A stretch of DNA of 64,000 bases from Litoreibacter ponti (GCF_003054285.1 NZ_QBKS01000001.1:1674001-1738000), one strand, 5' to 3'; shown: positions 17,325-29,312, numbered from the stretch's first letter. The notes: generated by a model from the sequence alone, not told the origin. A program made the numbers and translations.

Positions 17325-18587
17325 ATGTGGATAGCACTCCTCAGAACCCTTGTGACCCGTCTGGTGCGGGATGGCAGCCTGACCGTGCACCTGCCTGACG
17401 GCACGAGCGTCACCGCCGGGAACGGGGCCGAGCCGCGGGTGACACTGACGCTGCACGGTGAAGATCTGCCGCGAAAACTGATCCTGAACCCCGAACTGGC
17501 CCTGGGCGAGGCCTACATGGACGGCGAAGACGACGGCCTGACCATTGAGGATGACAATGTGCGCGGGCTGCTGACACTGGTGGTGCGCAATTTCCAGCGC
17601 GGCAACCTTCCGCTGAGCCAGACCATCGCGCGCAAGCTGCGGATCGCCAGGCGCAAGTGGGATCAATGGATCCCCCACAGCACCGCCAAGAAAAATGCCG
17701 AGCATCATTACGACATCTCGACGCCGTTTTATTACCTCTTTCTCGACGAGGACCGGCAATACACCTGCTCCTACTTCCGCGACCCGTCCTACACGCTGGA
17801 AGAGGCGCAGGAAGCCAAGAAAAAGCATATCGCGGGCAAGCTTCTGATCAAGCCGGGGATGCGGGTGCTCGACATCGGCTCGGGCTGGGGCGGGCTTGCG
17901 ATCACCCTGGCGCGCGACTACGGCGCGCATGTCGTGGGCGTCACGCTGAGCGACGAGCAGCGCCGCGCCGCCACCAAACGCGCAGAAGAGGCGGGCGTCG
18001 CCGACCGGGTCGAGTTCCGCCTGCAGGACTACCGCGAGGTGACGGAGACGTTTGATCGCATCGTCTCCGTCGGCATGCTGGAGCATGTGGGCGAGCCGCA
18101 ATACCCCACCTATTTCAAGCAGATCGAAAAGAACCTCGCCGAAGACGGCGTGGCCTTGATCCATTTCATCGGGCGCACCGGCCCGCCGGGCAATCTCAGC
18201 CCGTGGTTTCAGAAATACATCTTCCCCGGCGGCTACACCCCTGCCCTGTCGGAGGTCGTACGGGTGATCGAAAAGACGACGCTGGAGGCCGCCGATATCG
18301 AGGTCTGGCGCACCCATTACGACCGCACGCTTTACGAGTGGCTGATCCGCTTCGAGGACCGCTTGGACGAGGTGCGCGCGATGGGCTATGACGAGCGCTT
18401 CATCCGGATGTGGCGCTACTACCTGATCGCCTCCGAGCTGTCGCTGTCGGACATGCCACATGTGCTGTACCACGTGCAGCTCCACAAACATCAGGGCGTG
18501 GTGCCGATCACCCGCGACTACCTCTATGTCGAGGGCGCGCCGGAGCCGCATTCAAGCTTCCCCGACGGGTTCGTCCCCCAAAAGTAG
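17325..18587 (+). CDS. cfa: cyclopropane-fatty-acyl-phospholipid synthase family methyltransferase
   Basis: A 420-residue SAM-dependent enzyme that methylenates unsaturated acyl chains of membrane phospholipids. The SAM loop is VLDIGSGWGGLAITLA (residues about 182-197). EHHYDISTPFYYLFLDEDRQYTCSYF-type substrate motifs precede it, and SVGMLEHVG, HFIGRTGPPG and FPGGYTPALSE follow it, all CFA-synthase signatures. The N-terminal 100 residues form the lipid-binding domain. It may instead act as a paralogous fatty-acid methyltransferase. Confidence 0.92.
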   Translation: MWIALLRTLVTRLVRDGSLTVHLPDGTSVTAGNGAEPRVTLTLHGEDLPRKLILNPELALGEAYMDGEDDGLTIEDDNVRGLLTLVVRNFQRGNLPLSQTIARKLRIARRKWDQWIPHSTAKKNAEHHYDISTPFYYLFLDEDRQYTCSYFRDPSYTLEEAQEAKKKHIAGKLLIKPGMRVLDIGSGWGGLAITLARDYGAHVVGVTLSDEQRRAATKRAEEAGVADRVEFRLQDYREVTETFDRIVSVGMLEHVGEPQYPTYFKQIEKNLAEDGVALIHFIGRTGPPGNLSPWFQKYIFPGGYTPALSEVVRVIEKTTLEAADIEVWRTHYDRTLYEWLIRFEDRLDEVRAMGYDERFIRMWRYYLIASELSLSDMPHVLYHVQLHKHQGVVPITRDYLYVEGAPEPHSSFPDGFVPQK

Positions 18588-18698
18588 TGCAAGCGCGCAT
18601 CTGTCGCGCGGGCGATGACCCTGCGCACGCATCAGCGTTTGTGAGCCTGCCCCAATCATTGTAGCTACGGTCGAAAGCCAGTCGGTGCAGGCCCGCGC

Positions 18699-19919
18699 AT
18701 GAACACAATGATCAGACCCGCGTTGCTGACGGTCGTCTTTCTGACGGCCATCACACTTTACTTCCAGGGCACGACGAATTCCGATTTCCTGGCGGTCTAT
18801 CTGGCGGGTATGAGCTATGCCGACGGTCAGTTCGATCAGGTCTACCCCGCCGCCCACGCGGTGTTCGACCTGTCCTACCCCGACAGTTGGGACGCCCGCG
18901 CCGCAGAGCTTGGCGTGGACGCGGACACGACGCTCTACCCGTTTATCTACCCCCCGCTCTGGGCGGCGGTGTCGTCTTTGGTGGCGCCCCATGTGCCGCT
19001 CTCGGTGGTCTCCATCGGGTTGCCGCTGATCAACGGCGCGCTGCTGCTGGCCTGCTCGATCCTTGCATGGCGGATCACGAGGACCACGGTTCCGGTCACG
19101 CTTTGGCTCAGCGTGGGATTTTTCACATTGGTGACGACAACCTACGGCTATGTCGCGCTGGCCCAAGGCCAGCCACAGATCCTGACGACCTTCCTCATCC
19201 TGCTGGCCATCGAGCGGGGGCGCGCGGACGCGCCGCTGACCGCAGGGGCCTGTTTGGCGCTGGCCGCGTCGATCAAGCTCTACCCGCTGGTCTTCGTGGT
19301 GATCTGGCTTGCGACGCGCAGCTGGCGCGCGGTCGCGGGCTTTGCGGTGGCGGGCGCAGTGCTCGCCGGGGCCTCGATCGCGCTGACGGGATGGCCCTTG
19401 CATCAGGACTTCCTCGCGCAGATCGAGATCATCTCCGGCTCGGTGCTGGTGACGCCGCTGTCCTATAACTTCTCCGCTGTGGTCACGGCGCTGACGGAGG
19501 ATGTCTTCGCCAGCGGCGGCGGCTTCAGCGCCGCAGCGCCTGCCGCCCTGGGCCTGATCAACAAGATGGCGCTGGTCGCCTGTTTGGTCGCGGCGGCTTT
19601 GGCCGCGCATCGCGCGACGCCGCAGCAGCTTTATTGCGGGGTCTGGCCGCTTTTGCTGATCGCGGTGTCCTTCTTCAGCCCGATGAGCTGGTCCTACCAC
19701 TTCCTGACCGCGCTGGCCTTCGCGCCCTTGGCCTTCGCCACAGACCGTGTCACGCCGAAACTCTGCGTGCTGTACCTGCTGATCGCCAGTTCGATCGTGC
19801 TGGCTCTGAGCCTGTCCGTGGCCGATGAGGCGACACGTGCGATGATCCTGTTTATCTCGGGCGTGTCGTCACTGGCCGCCTTGACCGTGGCTTTGATGCT
19901 GACACGGCGTGGTCCCTAA
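18699..19919 (+). CDS. glycosyltransferase family 87 (DUF2029) membrane protein
   Basis: A 406-residue polytopic protein with about ten TM helices. The N-terminal half has the GT87 pattern: SDFLAVYLAGMSYADGQFDQVYP in the first periplasmic loop and TLYPFIYPPLWA, then GQPQILTTFLILLAIERGRA and ASIKLYPLVFVVIWLATR, which match polyprenol-phosphate-mannose-dependent mannosyltransferases. The glycan is unknown. Its stop overlaps that of the convergent CPBP gene. Confidence 0.82.
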   Translation: MNTMIRPALLTVVFLTAITLYFQGTTNSDFLAVYLAGMSYADGQFDQVYPAAHAVFDLSYPDSWDARAAELGVDADTTLYPFIYPPLWAAVSSLVAPHVPLSVVSIGLPLINGALLLACSILAWRITRTTVPVTLWLSVGFFTLVTTTYGYVALAQGQPQILTTFLILLAIERGRADAPLTAGACLALAASIKLYPLVFVVIWLATRSWRAVAGFAVAGAVLAGASIALTGWPLHQDFLAQIEIISGSVLVTPLSYNFSAVVTALTEDVFASGGGFSAAAPAALGLINKMALVACLVAAALAAHRATPQQLYCGVWPLLLIAVSFFSPMSWSYHFLTALAFAPLAFATDRVTPKLCVLYLLIASSIVLALSLSVADEATRAMILFISGVSSLAALTVALMLTRRGP

Positions 19920-20560
19920 AACGGGCGCACAACGTTGCCGGTGTAGAAATATGCCCCCATTCCGGCGGCGAACAGCGCGATGCCCGCGACGCTGTGGGTG
20001 AGCACGGCCTCGGGGAAGTTGCCCCGGCGCTCGTAGCTCCAGGCAAAGAGCAGCCCGCCTGCGAAGGTCATCGCCGCGACGATCCAGCTCCAATACATCA
20101 GATGCGCCAGCGAGAAGATCGCCGCGTTGGCCCAAAGCGCCACGCGGCCGAACAGGTGCCCGTAGCGCCGGAAGAACAGCGGGCGGAAGACGATTTCCTG
20201 CGGCAGCGCCGACACCCAAGGGTAGAGCGCGGCAATCACCACCATGACCGGCCAGCCGCCCCACATGGTCGGCGCGCCCTCGCCCAGCAGCTGAAAGAGC
20301 CGCCCCGGCGCGGTGTTCCACAAGATGATGTAGCTGGCCGCGAAGCTTGTCACGCCGACAATCGCCACCAATGCCCAAGAGACGCGCGTGAGCCCCGACA
20401 GAAGCGAGCCCCAGGAAAAGCCCGGCGTCACCGCCAGCAGCACCAGACCCACCGCGGTCACGGCAAAGAGCGCCGGAAACATCAGACCGACAGGCAGAAA
20501 CACCGCGATCCCCACCGGGGCCGCGACGAAAAACGCAATGAACTCAAGCCACCGGACCAT
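19916..20560 (-). CDS. CPBP family intramembrane glutamic protease
   Basis: A 214-residue polytopic protein of the CPBP/Abi (Rce1-like) family. Motif 1 is PQEIVFRPLFFRR, with the catalytic Glu and Arg (the usual second Glu is replaced by Ile/Val context). Motif 2 is NAAIFSLAHLMYWSW, and motif 3 HSVAGIALF. These are membrane-embedded proteases, often linked to maturation or bacteriocin immunity; the target is unknown. ATG 20560 is preceded by GGGGAG; a GTG one codon upstream is in frame. Confidence 0.82.
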   Translation of the reverse strand: MVRWLEFIAFFVAAPVGIAVFLPVGLMFPALFAVTAVGLVLLAVTPGFSWGSLLSGLTRVSWALVAIVGVTSFAASYIILWNTAPGRLFQLLGEGAPTMWGGWPVMVVIAALYPWVSALPQEIVFRPLFFRRYGHLFGRVALWANAAIFSLAHLMYWSWIVAAMTFAGGLLFAWSYERRGNFPEAVLTHSVAGIALFAAGMGAYFYTGNVVRPF

Positions 20561-20694
20561 CACGGCTCCCCTGCTGCATCAAGGGGCATCTAACCCGGCG
20601 GAAAAGATTCTCAAATCCCCGCCCACACGCCCTTGCACCCCATGGGCGGACTCCTTAAACCCACGATAATTTGCGCAATCCTAGGGGTCGGACC

Positions 20695-23994
<3,300 letters not shown>

Positions 23995-24006
23995 TTAAGC
24001 ATACAG

Positions 24007-25101
24007 CTAGAGACCTTTTTTCTCTCTCAGTCGATCCATAGCTACATTGAAGTTGTCCTCAAATTCTTCTGGCAAATCGAAAACTAGGTTGTAGTTAAGT
24101 GTAAGAGTGCCATCGCCAGAATGCGCTGCAACTTTCTTTACGCAATCGGCGATAAAGTCCTGAATTCTTGCGCTTTCAGCGACTTGCCTGCTGACCGCTC
24201 CCTTGAGAATTGAGAACGGTTCCGCCCAGTCTTCATCCTCTAAATAGACAAGAGCAAATTCCTTCTCCCACTCCACCATATCTTCGAGACACTTAGAGAT
24301 ATTTTTTGTCGTGTGCAGTATTTCCCATTCGTCACCGGGAACACTATTTTCACCCCATGCTGCAACCAGATCATTTTCGACAATTACTTTCATTGCATTA
24401 ACAAGTCGCTGCGCCTCATCCATCTTTCGATTCAAGAAAACAGATTCCGAGCCTTCGTGAAGTACCAAACTTTTTCCAAATACAACATCAGCCTCGACAT
24501 CTCTTAATTCTCGAAGCGCAGGCTCAAAAAATCTATTGATAAGTTCCAGAGTAAGCTGACCTTCCCAGAAGCCATCTTTCTCTTGGACAATATTCATCGC
24601 CAACGGAGACACATCAGCGAATGGCTTGAAAACCCTGTTCGCAACTTCCAGTCGAATTTTTCGTCCATCGGTTTTCATTAGGTTTGCAGTAAAAACATCA
24701 TGCTGCTTCTTCCAAGCAAATAGCAGCTCGGCAGAAAACGCGATTTCATCGTCATCTACCATCTTGTGGCATTTCCGACATAGCCAGATAGCATTCGAAA
24801 TACTCGCGCGTTGCACGTCACTCATTTTCCGATCGTACCGAGCCGTACCCATTCTAGCCCCATGGATATGAGCGGCCTCACCAATCCGAACAACTCGATC
24901 TGGGTCAGAAGCAGCACTTGAAGTATTGCGTAAACAGTCAGGGTTCGCACACATCTGGCCAGCGCGGTCGGCTAGAATTCTCTTTGTAGGTTGACTAAAA
25001 TCTGGAGCTTTTCCCAATAATACGATCCTGAAAAGTTCTGAATAAATAAAGCGTACTTGTTCCCTGCAGATTGGAAAACCTCTGTTAGATTGAATTCTCA
25101 T
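24007..25101 (-). CDS. HNH endonuclease domain protein, low GC
   Basis: Up to 364 residues. An HNH module spans residues about 40-135: AGQMCANPDCLRNT (first CxxxxC), GEAAHIHGARMG (catalytic His), and NAIWLCRKCHKMVDDD (second CxxC and the Asn/His). ELLFAWKKQHD is typical of this HNH subgroup. The remaining 230 residues are mostly helical and match nothing I recognise. GC is roughly 45%, far below its neighbours, and codon use differs, suggesting transfer. ATG 25101 has no ribosome-binding site; a TTG at 25017 (LGKAPDFSQPTKR) has CAGGA upstream and matches family starts better. A defence or toxin role is possible but unsupported. Confidence 0.75.
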   Translation of the reverse strand: MRIQSNRGFPICREQVRFIYSELFRIVLLGKAPDFSQPTKRILADRAGQMCANPDCLRNTSSAASDPDRVVRIGEAAHIHGARMGTARYDRKMSDVQRASISNAIWLCRKCHKMVDDDEIAFSAELLFAWKKQHDVFTANLMKTDGRKIRLEVANRVFKPFADVSPLAMNIVQEKDGFWEGQLTLELINRFFEPALRELRDVEADVVFGKSLVLHEGSESVFLNRKMDEAQRLVNAMKVIVENDLVAAWGENSVPGDEWEILHTTKNISKCLEDMVEWEKEFALVYLEDEDWAEPFSILKGAVSRQVAESARIQDFIADCVKKVAAHSGDGTLTLNYNLVFDLPEEFEDNFNVAMDRLREKKGL

Positions 25102-25189
25102 TTAATTCAAATGTGAAGTACATCACGATCCTACAGACACCAGCGTTTCCATGCTTAATTTCCCAAATTCGTTCCAATGGAGTTCCCAC

Positions 25190-25429
25190 ATGCGCCCCAT
25201 TACCCTCATCAACACGACTATCGCCCTAGCCGCCGTCGCGCCAGAACCGGTCAGCCACACCACCCTCCCCTTTTTCGACGACAGATACCGCACCAAGGGA
25301 GACCCTTGCCGCCGCATTGGCGAGGAAAATTTTACGGGAGAATTTCTCTACCACATTGCAGACCTCGTGGGCTGTCCGGCGGACATGGACATCCTAGGCG
25401 TGTTCGTGAGTGACACGGGCGCGGCATAG
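25190..25429 (+). CDS. small probably secreted protein, cysteine pair
   Basis: A 79-residue protein with a short hydrophobic start (MRPITLINTTIALAAVAPEP). The core is CRRIGEENFTGEFLYHIADLVGC, then PADMDILGVFVSDTGAA. I recall similar small conserved Rhodobacteraceae proteins with a C-R-x-x-G-E...DLVGCP pattern, function unknown. The two Cys could form a disulfide in the periplasm. ATG 25190 has TGGAG 8 nt upstream; the frame is also open from 25151. Confidence 0.5.
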   Translation: MRPITLINTTIALAAVAPEPVSHTTLPFFDDRYRTKGDPCRRIGEENFTGEFLYHIADLVGCPADMDILGVFVSDTGAA

Positions 25430-25490
25430 GTGGCGCGTAAGGATAGGTATATGCTGTATTCCGTGCCGACTCGGTAGCCCGCCCCCTTGC

Positions 25491-25528
25491 CCGACAAAAG
25501 TCCGACGCAAAGCCGACAGGTATCCGAC
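25491..25528. repeat. four CCGAC boxes at exact 11-bp spacing
   Basis: CCGAC occurs at 25491, 25502, 25513 and 25524, each one helical turn (11 bp) from the next, separated by variable 6-nt spacers. A fifth CCGAC is at 25466. The array lies in the 153-bp space between two convergent genes. On the opposite strand it reads GTCGG every 11 bp. Phased short repeats of this kind usually mark cooperative protein binding (iteron-like or recombinase arm sites); the protein is unknown. Confidence 0.55.
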
Positions 25529-25582
25529 AGGCGGTTTTGGCCCGTCAACAGGCCCCGAAAGGCGGCCATGCCCGTGCTGGGT

Positions 25583-26035
25583 TCAAGTAACCTCTTCTTC
25601 CAGATGCAGCTTCATCTCTACCAGCACCTTCTGCAGCTCCAGGGTCTCGGACAGCATGCGTTTGGCCTCGGTCACCGTGATCACCCCGTCCTCGATGGAC
25701 TGGTTGTACTCGCCCATCAGCATCGCGAACCGCTGCGCCAGCGCCACCACGTTGGTGTTCACCGACGTGGCGTTGCCGCGGCGGCCGGTTTCGACCTCGA
25801 GCGTGTTGCCGTTGATCTCGGCCAAGGCCTGCGTGACGTGGGGGAAGCTCGCCACGGCCTCGAGCGAGGCGACGGCGTCGAGTGGCATGTAGCGGTCAGA
25901 ATGCTCCTCGGCATCGGAATAGTAGCGGCCCAGCGTCGCCTTGGAGCGGCCGGTGATCTTGCACGCCGCCTCCACGCCCACATCCTTGACCAACGCCTCG
26001 GTGTGCTTCTTCAGGTATCTGTTTGTCGTCCCCAT
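25583..26035 (-). CDS. helix-turn-helix protein of unknown role
   Basis: A 150-residue protein starting MGTTNRYLKKHTEALVKDVG. Residues about 20-40 (VEAACKITGRSKATLGRYYS) look like a helix-turn-helix. The C-terminal half (NTNVVALAQRFAMLMGEYNQ to ELQKVLVEMKLHLEEEVT) is a probable coiled coil for dimerisation. I recall similar phage-associated proteins in Rhodobacteraceae, but cannot name a family. The frame extends upstream to 26125; ATG 26035 is chosen because it starts the plausible folded domain. Confidence 0.6.
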   Translation of the reverse strand: MGTTNRYLKKHTEALVKDVGVEAACKITGRSKATLGRYYSDAEEHSDRYMPLDAVASLEAVASFPHVTQALAEINGNTLEVETGRRGNATSVNTNVVALAQRFAMLMGEYNQSIEDGVITVTEAKRMLSETLELQKVLVEMKLHLEEEVT

Positions 26036-26071
26036 CGCGTCACTTGTCCCCGCAGGCTCACCCCGTTCACA

Positions 26072-26114
26072 GGGGAATAGCCCAAAGCCTTTCCCCTGCG
26101 CAATTGCTTTCCCC
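26072..26114. promoter_or_regulatory. TTTCCCC repeat upstream of HTH gene
   Basis: Within the 297-bp divergent space between the HTH gene and tdk, TTTCCCC occurs at 26090-26096 and 26108-26114 (18 bp apart), and GGGGAA, the inverted form, at 26072-26077. The boxes lie 37-79 bp upstream of the HTH gene start. They could be operator sites for the HTH protein itself. This is pattern evidence only; nothing else was recognised in the rest of this gap. Confidence 0.3.
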
Positions 26115-26332
26115 TTCGCTACCACAAGGCAGCTCCTAGGGTATGGGGGCTAATGACAGCGAAGGGGTCTTGTGCTGAAGGCCGTGACGCTGAGGTGGGG
26201 GGCAGTGGCCGGCAGGGGTGCCGGGTAATCACCCCCAAGGTCATAGCTTTCCCTAGCGTGCTCCCCACCGACCTGCCGCGGCGCGGCGCGGGCGTCTTGC
26301 CCGGCCCCGCGGCCCCTGCTACGCACACGCCC

Positions 26333-26917
26333 ATGGCGAAGCTCTACTTCCACTACTCCACCATGAATGCGGGCAAATCGACCCTGCTGTTGCAGGCCGC
26401 GCATAACTACCACGAGATGGGGATGGAGACCTATCTGCTGACCGCCGATTTTGACGACCGGGCGGGGGTGGGCCAGATCGGCTCGCGCATCGGGCTCGCG
26501 CGGGAGGCGGATATCTACGGCCCCTCGGCGGACCTGTTTGCGATGATCGAGGCGCGGCTGGCACGCGGCGCAGTGGCCTGCGTGATGGTGGACGAGGCGC
26601 AGTGGCTGTCGAAGAGCCAAGTCTGGCAGCTGGCCCGCGCGGTGGATGATTTGCGCGTGCCGGTGATGTGCTACGGGTTGCGGGTGGACTTCCGGGGCGA
26701 GCTGTTCCCGGGATCGGCCACGCTGCTGGCGCTGGCCGACGAAATGCGCGAAGTCCGCACGATCTGCCATTGCGGCAAGAAGGCCACAATGGTGATCCGA
26801 AAAGGCCCCGACGGCAAGGCGCTGGTGGATGGCGACCAGGTGCAGGTGGGCGGCAACGAGACCTACGTGTCGCTCTGCCGCAAGCATTTCCGCGAGGCGA
26901 CCGGGGACCGGACATGA
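26333..26917 (+). CDS. tdk: thymidine kinase
   Basis: A 194-residue type II thymidine kinase, phosphorylating thymidine for salvage. The P-loop is FHYSTMNAGKSTLLLQ (residues about 6-21). ACVMVDEAQWLSKSQVWQL holds the Walker B DEAQ, VMCYGLRVDFRGELFPGS is the lasso-loop lead-in, and the structural zinc site is CHCGKKAT...CRKHF. The frame extends 60 codons upstream, but MAKLYFHYSTMNAGKS is the conserved start. Its TGA overlaps the next gene's ATG. Confidence 0.96.
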   Translation: MAKLYFHYSTMNAGKSTLLLQAAHNYHEMGMETYLLTADFDDRAGVGQIGSRIGLAREADIYGPSADLFAMIEARLARGAVACVMVDEAQWLSKSQVWQLARAVDDLRVPVMCYGLRVDFRGELFPGSATLLALADEMREVRTICHCGKKATMVIRKGPDGKALVDGDQVQVGGNETYVSLCRKHFREATGDRT

Positions 26918-27279
26918 AGCGCTTTGTGCTTTGGCTGGTGTCGCTGGGGCTTGCCTGGCTGGTGGGGTACGGGATGCGGGACCTGCAGGAGATCTTCGGC
27001 GATCTCAACACCGCCGGTGTCATCGAGTGGCAGGCGGCCCTGATGGGCCTGTTCGAGGAGCTGTCCGGCACCGCCTGCGTGACGGCGGATCAACTGCGCG
27101 CGGCAGTCGAGGCCCGGGGTTGGGAGATAGGTGCGAGCGATCCCGGCATCGTGCTAAGCGAGGCGCCGTTTGATCGCGCGGTGGAGGTGGTCTGGGTCGA
27201 TGTCACCCCGGGTTTGCCGTTTTCGAAATGGGATCGCGAGCCCTTCGGCTTTGGGGCCGATGGCTGCTACCTGAGCTGA
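26914..27279 (+). CDS. membrane-anchored hypothetical protein coupled to tdk
   Basis: A 121-residue protein starting MKRFVLWLVSLGLAWLVGYG, a signal anchor or uncleaved signal peptide, followed by a soluble region with two Cys (TACVTADQL and ADGCYLS). No family is recognised. The ATG overlaps the tdk stop (ATGA), so it is co-translated with tdk. It is followed by a hairpin element. Confidence 0.6.
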   Translation: MKRFVLWLVSLGLAWLVGYGMRDLQEIFGDLNTAGVIEWQAALMGLFEELSGTACVTADQLRAAVEARGWEIGASDPGIVLSEAPFDRAVEVVWVDVTPGLPFSKWDREPFGFGADGCYLS

Positions 27280-27326
27280 GTGGCACGGGTAAGTGTCGCC
27301 GCAGGCTGTGCCTGCGTCGATCCGCT

Positions 27327-27370
27327 GGGGGCGCTGCCCCCGCACCCCCGCCGTGTTTATGGAACAAAGA
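27327..27370 (+). terminator. GGGGGC-hairpin element with GAACAAAGAA tail (copy 2)
   Basis: The stem GGGGGC-GCT-GCCCCC (27327-27341) is followed by GCACCCCCGCCGTGTTTAT and GGAACAAAGAAAAAA. This is the same element as at 7331-7376, with one fewer G:C pair. It lies between two convergent genes, downstream of the tdk operon and the ABC1 kinase gene. Confidence 0.6.
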
Positions 27371-27380
27371 AAAAAGGCGG

Positions 27381-28703
27381 TCAGAGATAGGCGTGGAGTA
27401 TGGGCGCGACGTTGACGCGCGCTTTCAGGCGGGTGGCCAACAGGTAGATGCCCGCGAATTTGCGCTGGATGTAGAGCGTGTCCATCGGCGGGATCACCCA
27501 GAAGTCGCGGTCGCGGCCGAACTCCATGCCTGCGTCGCGGAGCTGTGCCACCGTCGGATTGGTGGCGAAATCGAAGGGTTCGGTGCTGCGCAGGGGCGTG
27601 AAGGCGATCTCCATCATGTCGAGGATCTGGCGCTGGTGATGCTCGGACGTGTCCGCGTTGAAATAGCCGATCTCGATGGCCGCGCGCCGCATATCTTCGC
27701 GGGTGCCTTGCAGGCCTGCGCGCAGCAAGGCGCGGAACTTGGCCGATAGCTCCGGCACGATCTCTCTGGCCGCACCGAAATCGAGAAGGATGATCTGGCC
27801 TGTCTCGGCGTCATAGCGGTAATTGGCGAAGTTCGGGTCGGTCTGCATGACGCCGAGATCGAAAAGCTCGCGCAGGGTGAGCATGATTAGCCGCTCGGTC
27901 ACGCGGTTGCGGGTGGCCTGGTCGGCATCGCTGAGGCTTTCGACCGCGACGCCGGGCACATATTCCATGCCGAGGATGTCGGCGGTCGTGAGATCGGCGT
28001 AGAGCGCCGGGACGCGGAAGTCGGTCTCGCCCGCCATCAATGTCCCGAAGCGGGCGAGCATCTGGCCCTCGCGCAGGTAGTCGGCTTCCTCATGAAGCTG
28101 GCGGCGGGCCTCGTCCAGGAGCGGGCTCAGGTCGAGCTCCTTCGGGATTAGGCCAGACAGGCGCATCAGGGCCGCGACGTTGGACACATCGCTGTCGATG
28201 CTCTTGCGCACGCCGGGATATTGCACCTTCACCGCAACCTCGCGCCCGTCCTTGGTGACCCCGCGATGGACCTGTCCGATGGAGGCCGCCGCAATAGGGT
28301 ACACATCGAAGCGCTTGAACCGCTTGAGAAAATCCGCGCCCCAATTGGCGATCAGCACCTTTTTGAGCTGCTGGGGCGGCATGAAATGGGCGTCGGCGCG
28401 CAGATGGGCGAGGATATCGGCAAGTTCGGGCGGCAGGAACTCGCCCGCCTCCATCGACATAAGCTGGCCCATCTTCATCGCGGCCCCGCGCATCTGGGCG
28501 AGCTGGTTTGTCAGCCGCGCGGCATTGGCGGGCGTCAGCAGCAGATCGGACATCTGGGGGCGGCGGCCGGCCAGAAGCTCCCGCGCGCCGCCGGTGGCAA
28601 GCGACCCGGCGACGCCCGCGGCCACGCCGCCCAAGCGTGCCATCCGGGTCAGGCGGCCATCGGGCACGGCGAGGCCGCGGGGCGTGTGGGTGAATTTGCT
28701 CAT
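27381..28703 (-). CDS. ABC1/COQ8-type atypical kinase (AarF/UbiB family)
   Basis: A 440-residue ABC1 family protein, linked in the family to ubiquinone biosynthesis. The diagnostic KxGQ motif is GAAMKMGQLMSM, the Ala-rich loop is AAASIGQVHRG, the Lys is in VAVKVQYPGV, and the catalytic block is GVMQTDPNFANYRYD with LLDFGAARE. The QTDPN-x-x-N variant and LDFGA-R-E make it closer to COQ8/ADCK3 than to enterobacterial UbiB. ATG 28703 (MSKFTHTP) was preferred to the upstream 28739. It is divergent from the YdeI gene with a 34-bp gap. Confidence 0.9.
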   Translation of the reverse strand: MSKFTHTPRGLAVPDGRLTRMARLGGVAAGVAGSLATGGARELLAGRRPQMSDLLLTPANAARLTNQLAQMRGAAMKMGQLMSMEAGEFLPPELADILAHLRADAHFMPPQQLKKVLIANWGADFLKRFKRFDVYPIAAASIGQVHRGVTKDGREVAVKVQYPGVRKSIDSDVSNVAALMRLSGLIPKELDLSPLLDEARRQLHEEADYLREGQMLARFGTLMAGETDFRVPALYADLTTADILGMEYVPGVAVESLSDADQATRNRVTERLIMLTLRELFDLGVMQTDPNFANYRYDAETGQIILLDFGAAREIVPELSAKFRALLRAGLQGTREDMRRAAIEIGYFNADTSEHHQRQILDMMEIAFTPLRSTEPFDFATNPTVAQLRDAGMEFGRDRDFWVIPPMDTLYIQRKFAGIYLLATRLKARVNVAPILHAYL

Positions 28704-28737
28704 GGTCGGGGACATAGCGCGCGCTAAATCGCCCGCC

Positions 28738-29306
28738 ATGGCAATGATGGATTTTGAACAGGTTGAGGTGGCCGGCGCGCCGGCGCTGTGGGACTGGCTG
28801 GCGGCGCATCACGGGCAGGAGCAAAGCGTCTGGCTGGTGACGTGGAAGGCGGCGCATCGGGACAAATACGTCTCCCGCGAAGAGGTGCTGGATGCCCTGC
28901 TGGCCCATGGCTGGATCGATGGGCGGCGCAAGGTGCTGGATGCGGACCGCACGATGCAGCTGATCGCGCCGCGCCGCCAACAGGCGTGGTCGCAAAGCTA
29001 CAAGGACCGGGTCGCGCGGCTGGAGGAAGAAGGTCGGATGCATCCGGCGGGGGTGGCGAAAGTGGCCGAGGGCCGTGCGTCTGGCCTTTGGGATTTCTTT
29101 GCTGATGTCGATGCAATGATCGCCCCGGATGATCTGGTGGCGGCTTTGAGCCCTGCGGCACGGGCGCATTTTGATGCCTATCCCGACGGCTACGCCCGCA
29201 ATGTGCTGCGCTGGATCAAGCTGGCAAAGACCCCGGCGACCCGCGCAAACGTGTGGCAGAGGTGGCGCGTGTGGCGGCCGAGAATGGCCGCATCCCGCAG
29301 ATGTGA
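28738..29306 (+). pseudogene. YdeI/OmdA family protein, frameshifted near the 3' end
   Basis: The frame encodes a YdeI-type protein (DFEQVEVAGAPALWDWLA, LAHGWIDGRRKVLD, IAPRRQQAWSQSYKDRV) up to RWIKLAKTPATRA. It then leaves the family sequence and runs on to 29511 with no family resemblance. In the -1 frame the expected ending KRVAEVARVAAENGRIPQM and a TGA at 29304-29306 appear at once. One missing base near 29246 explains this exactly (569 nt, one short of a multiple of 3). It is either a real mutation or a sequencing error. Only about 20 residues are affected, so activity may persist. The family is named for bacteriocin protection. Confidence 0.75.
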
Positions 29307-29312
29307 GCGCCG

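Noticed and set aside
25570..25600. tRNA T-arm-like GGGTTCAAGT
   Set aside because: No acceptor stem, anticodon arm or D arm can be built around it, and it overlaps the end of the HTH gene.
24007..26152. Intact prophage or integrative element
   Set aside because: Only one low-GC gene, one HTH gene and a repeat array; no integrase, attachment duplication, structural genes or tRNA were seen.
26153..26332. 60-codon N-terminal extension of thymidine kinase
   Set aside because: The extension is Pro/Arg/Gly rich with no family match; the conserved start is at 26333.
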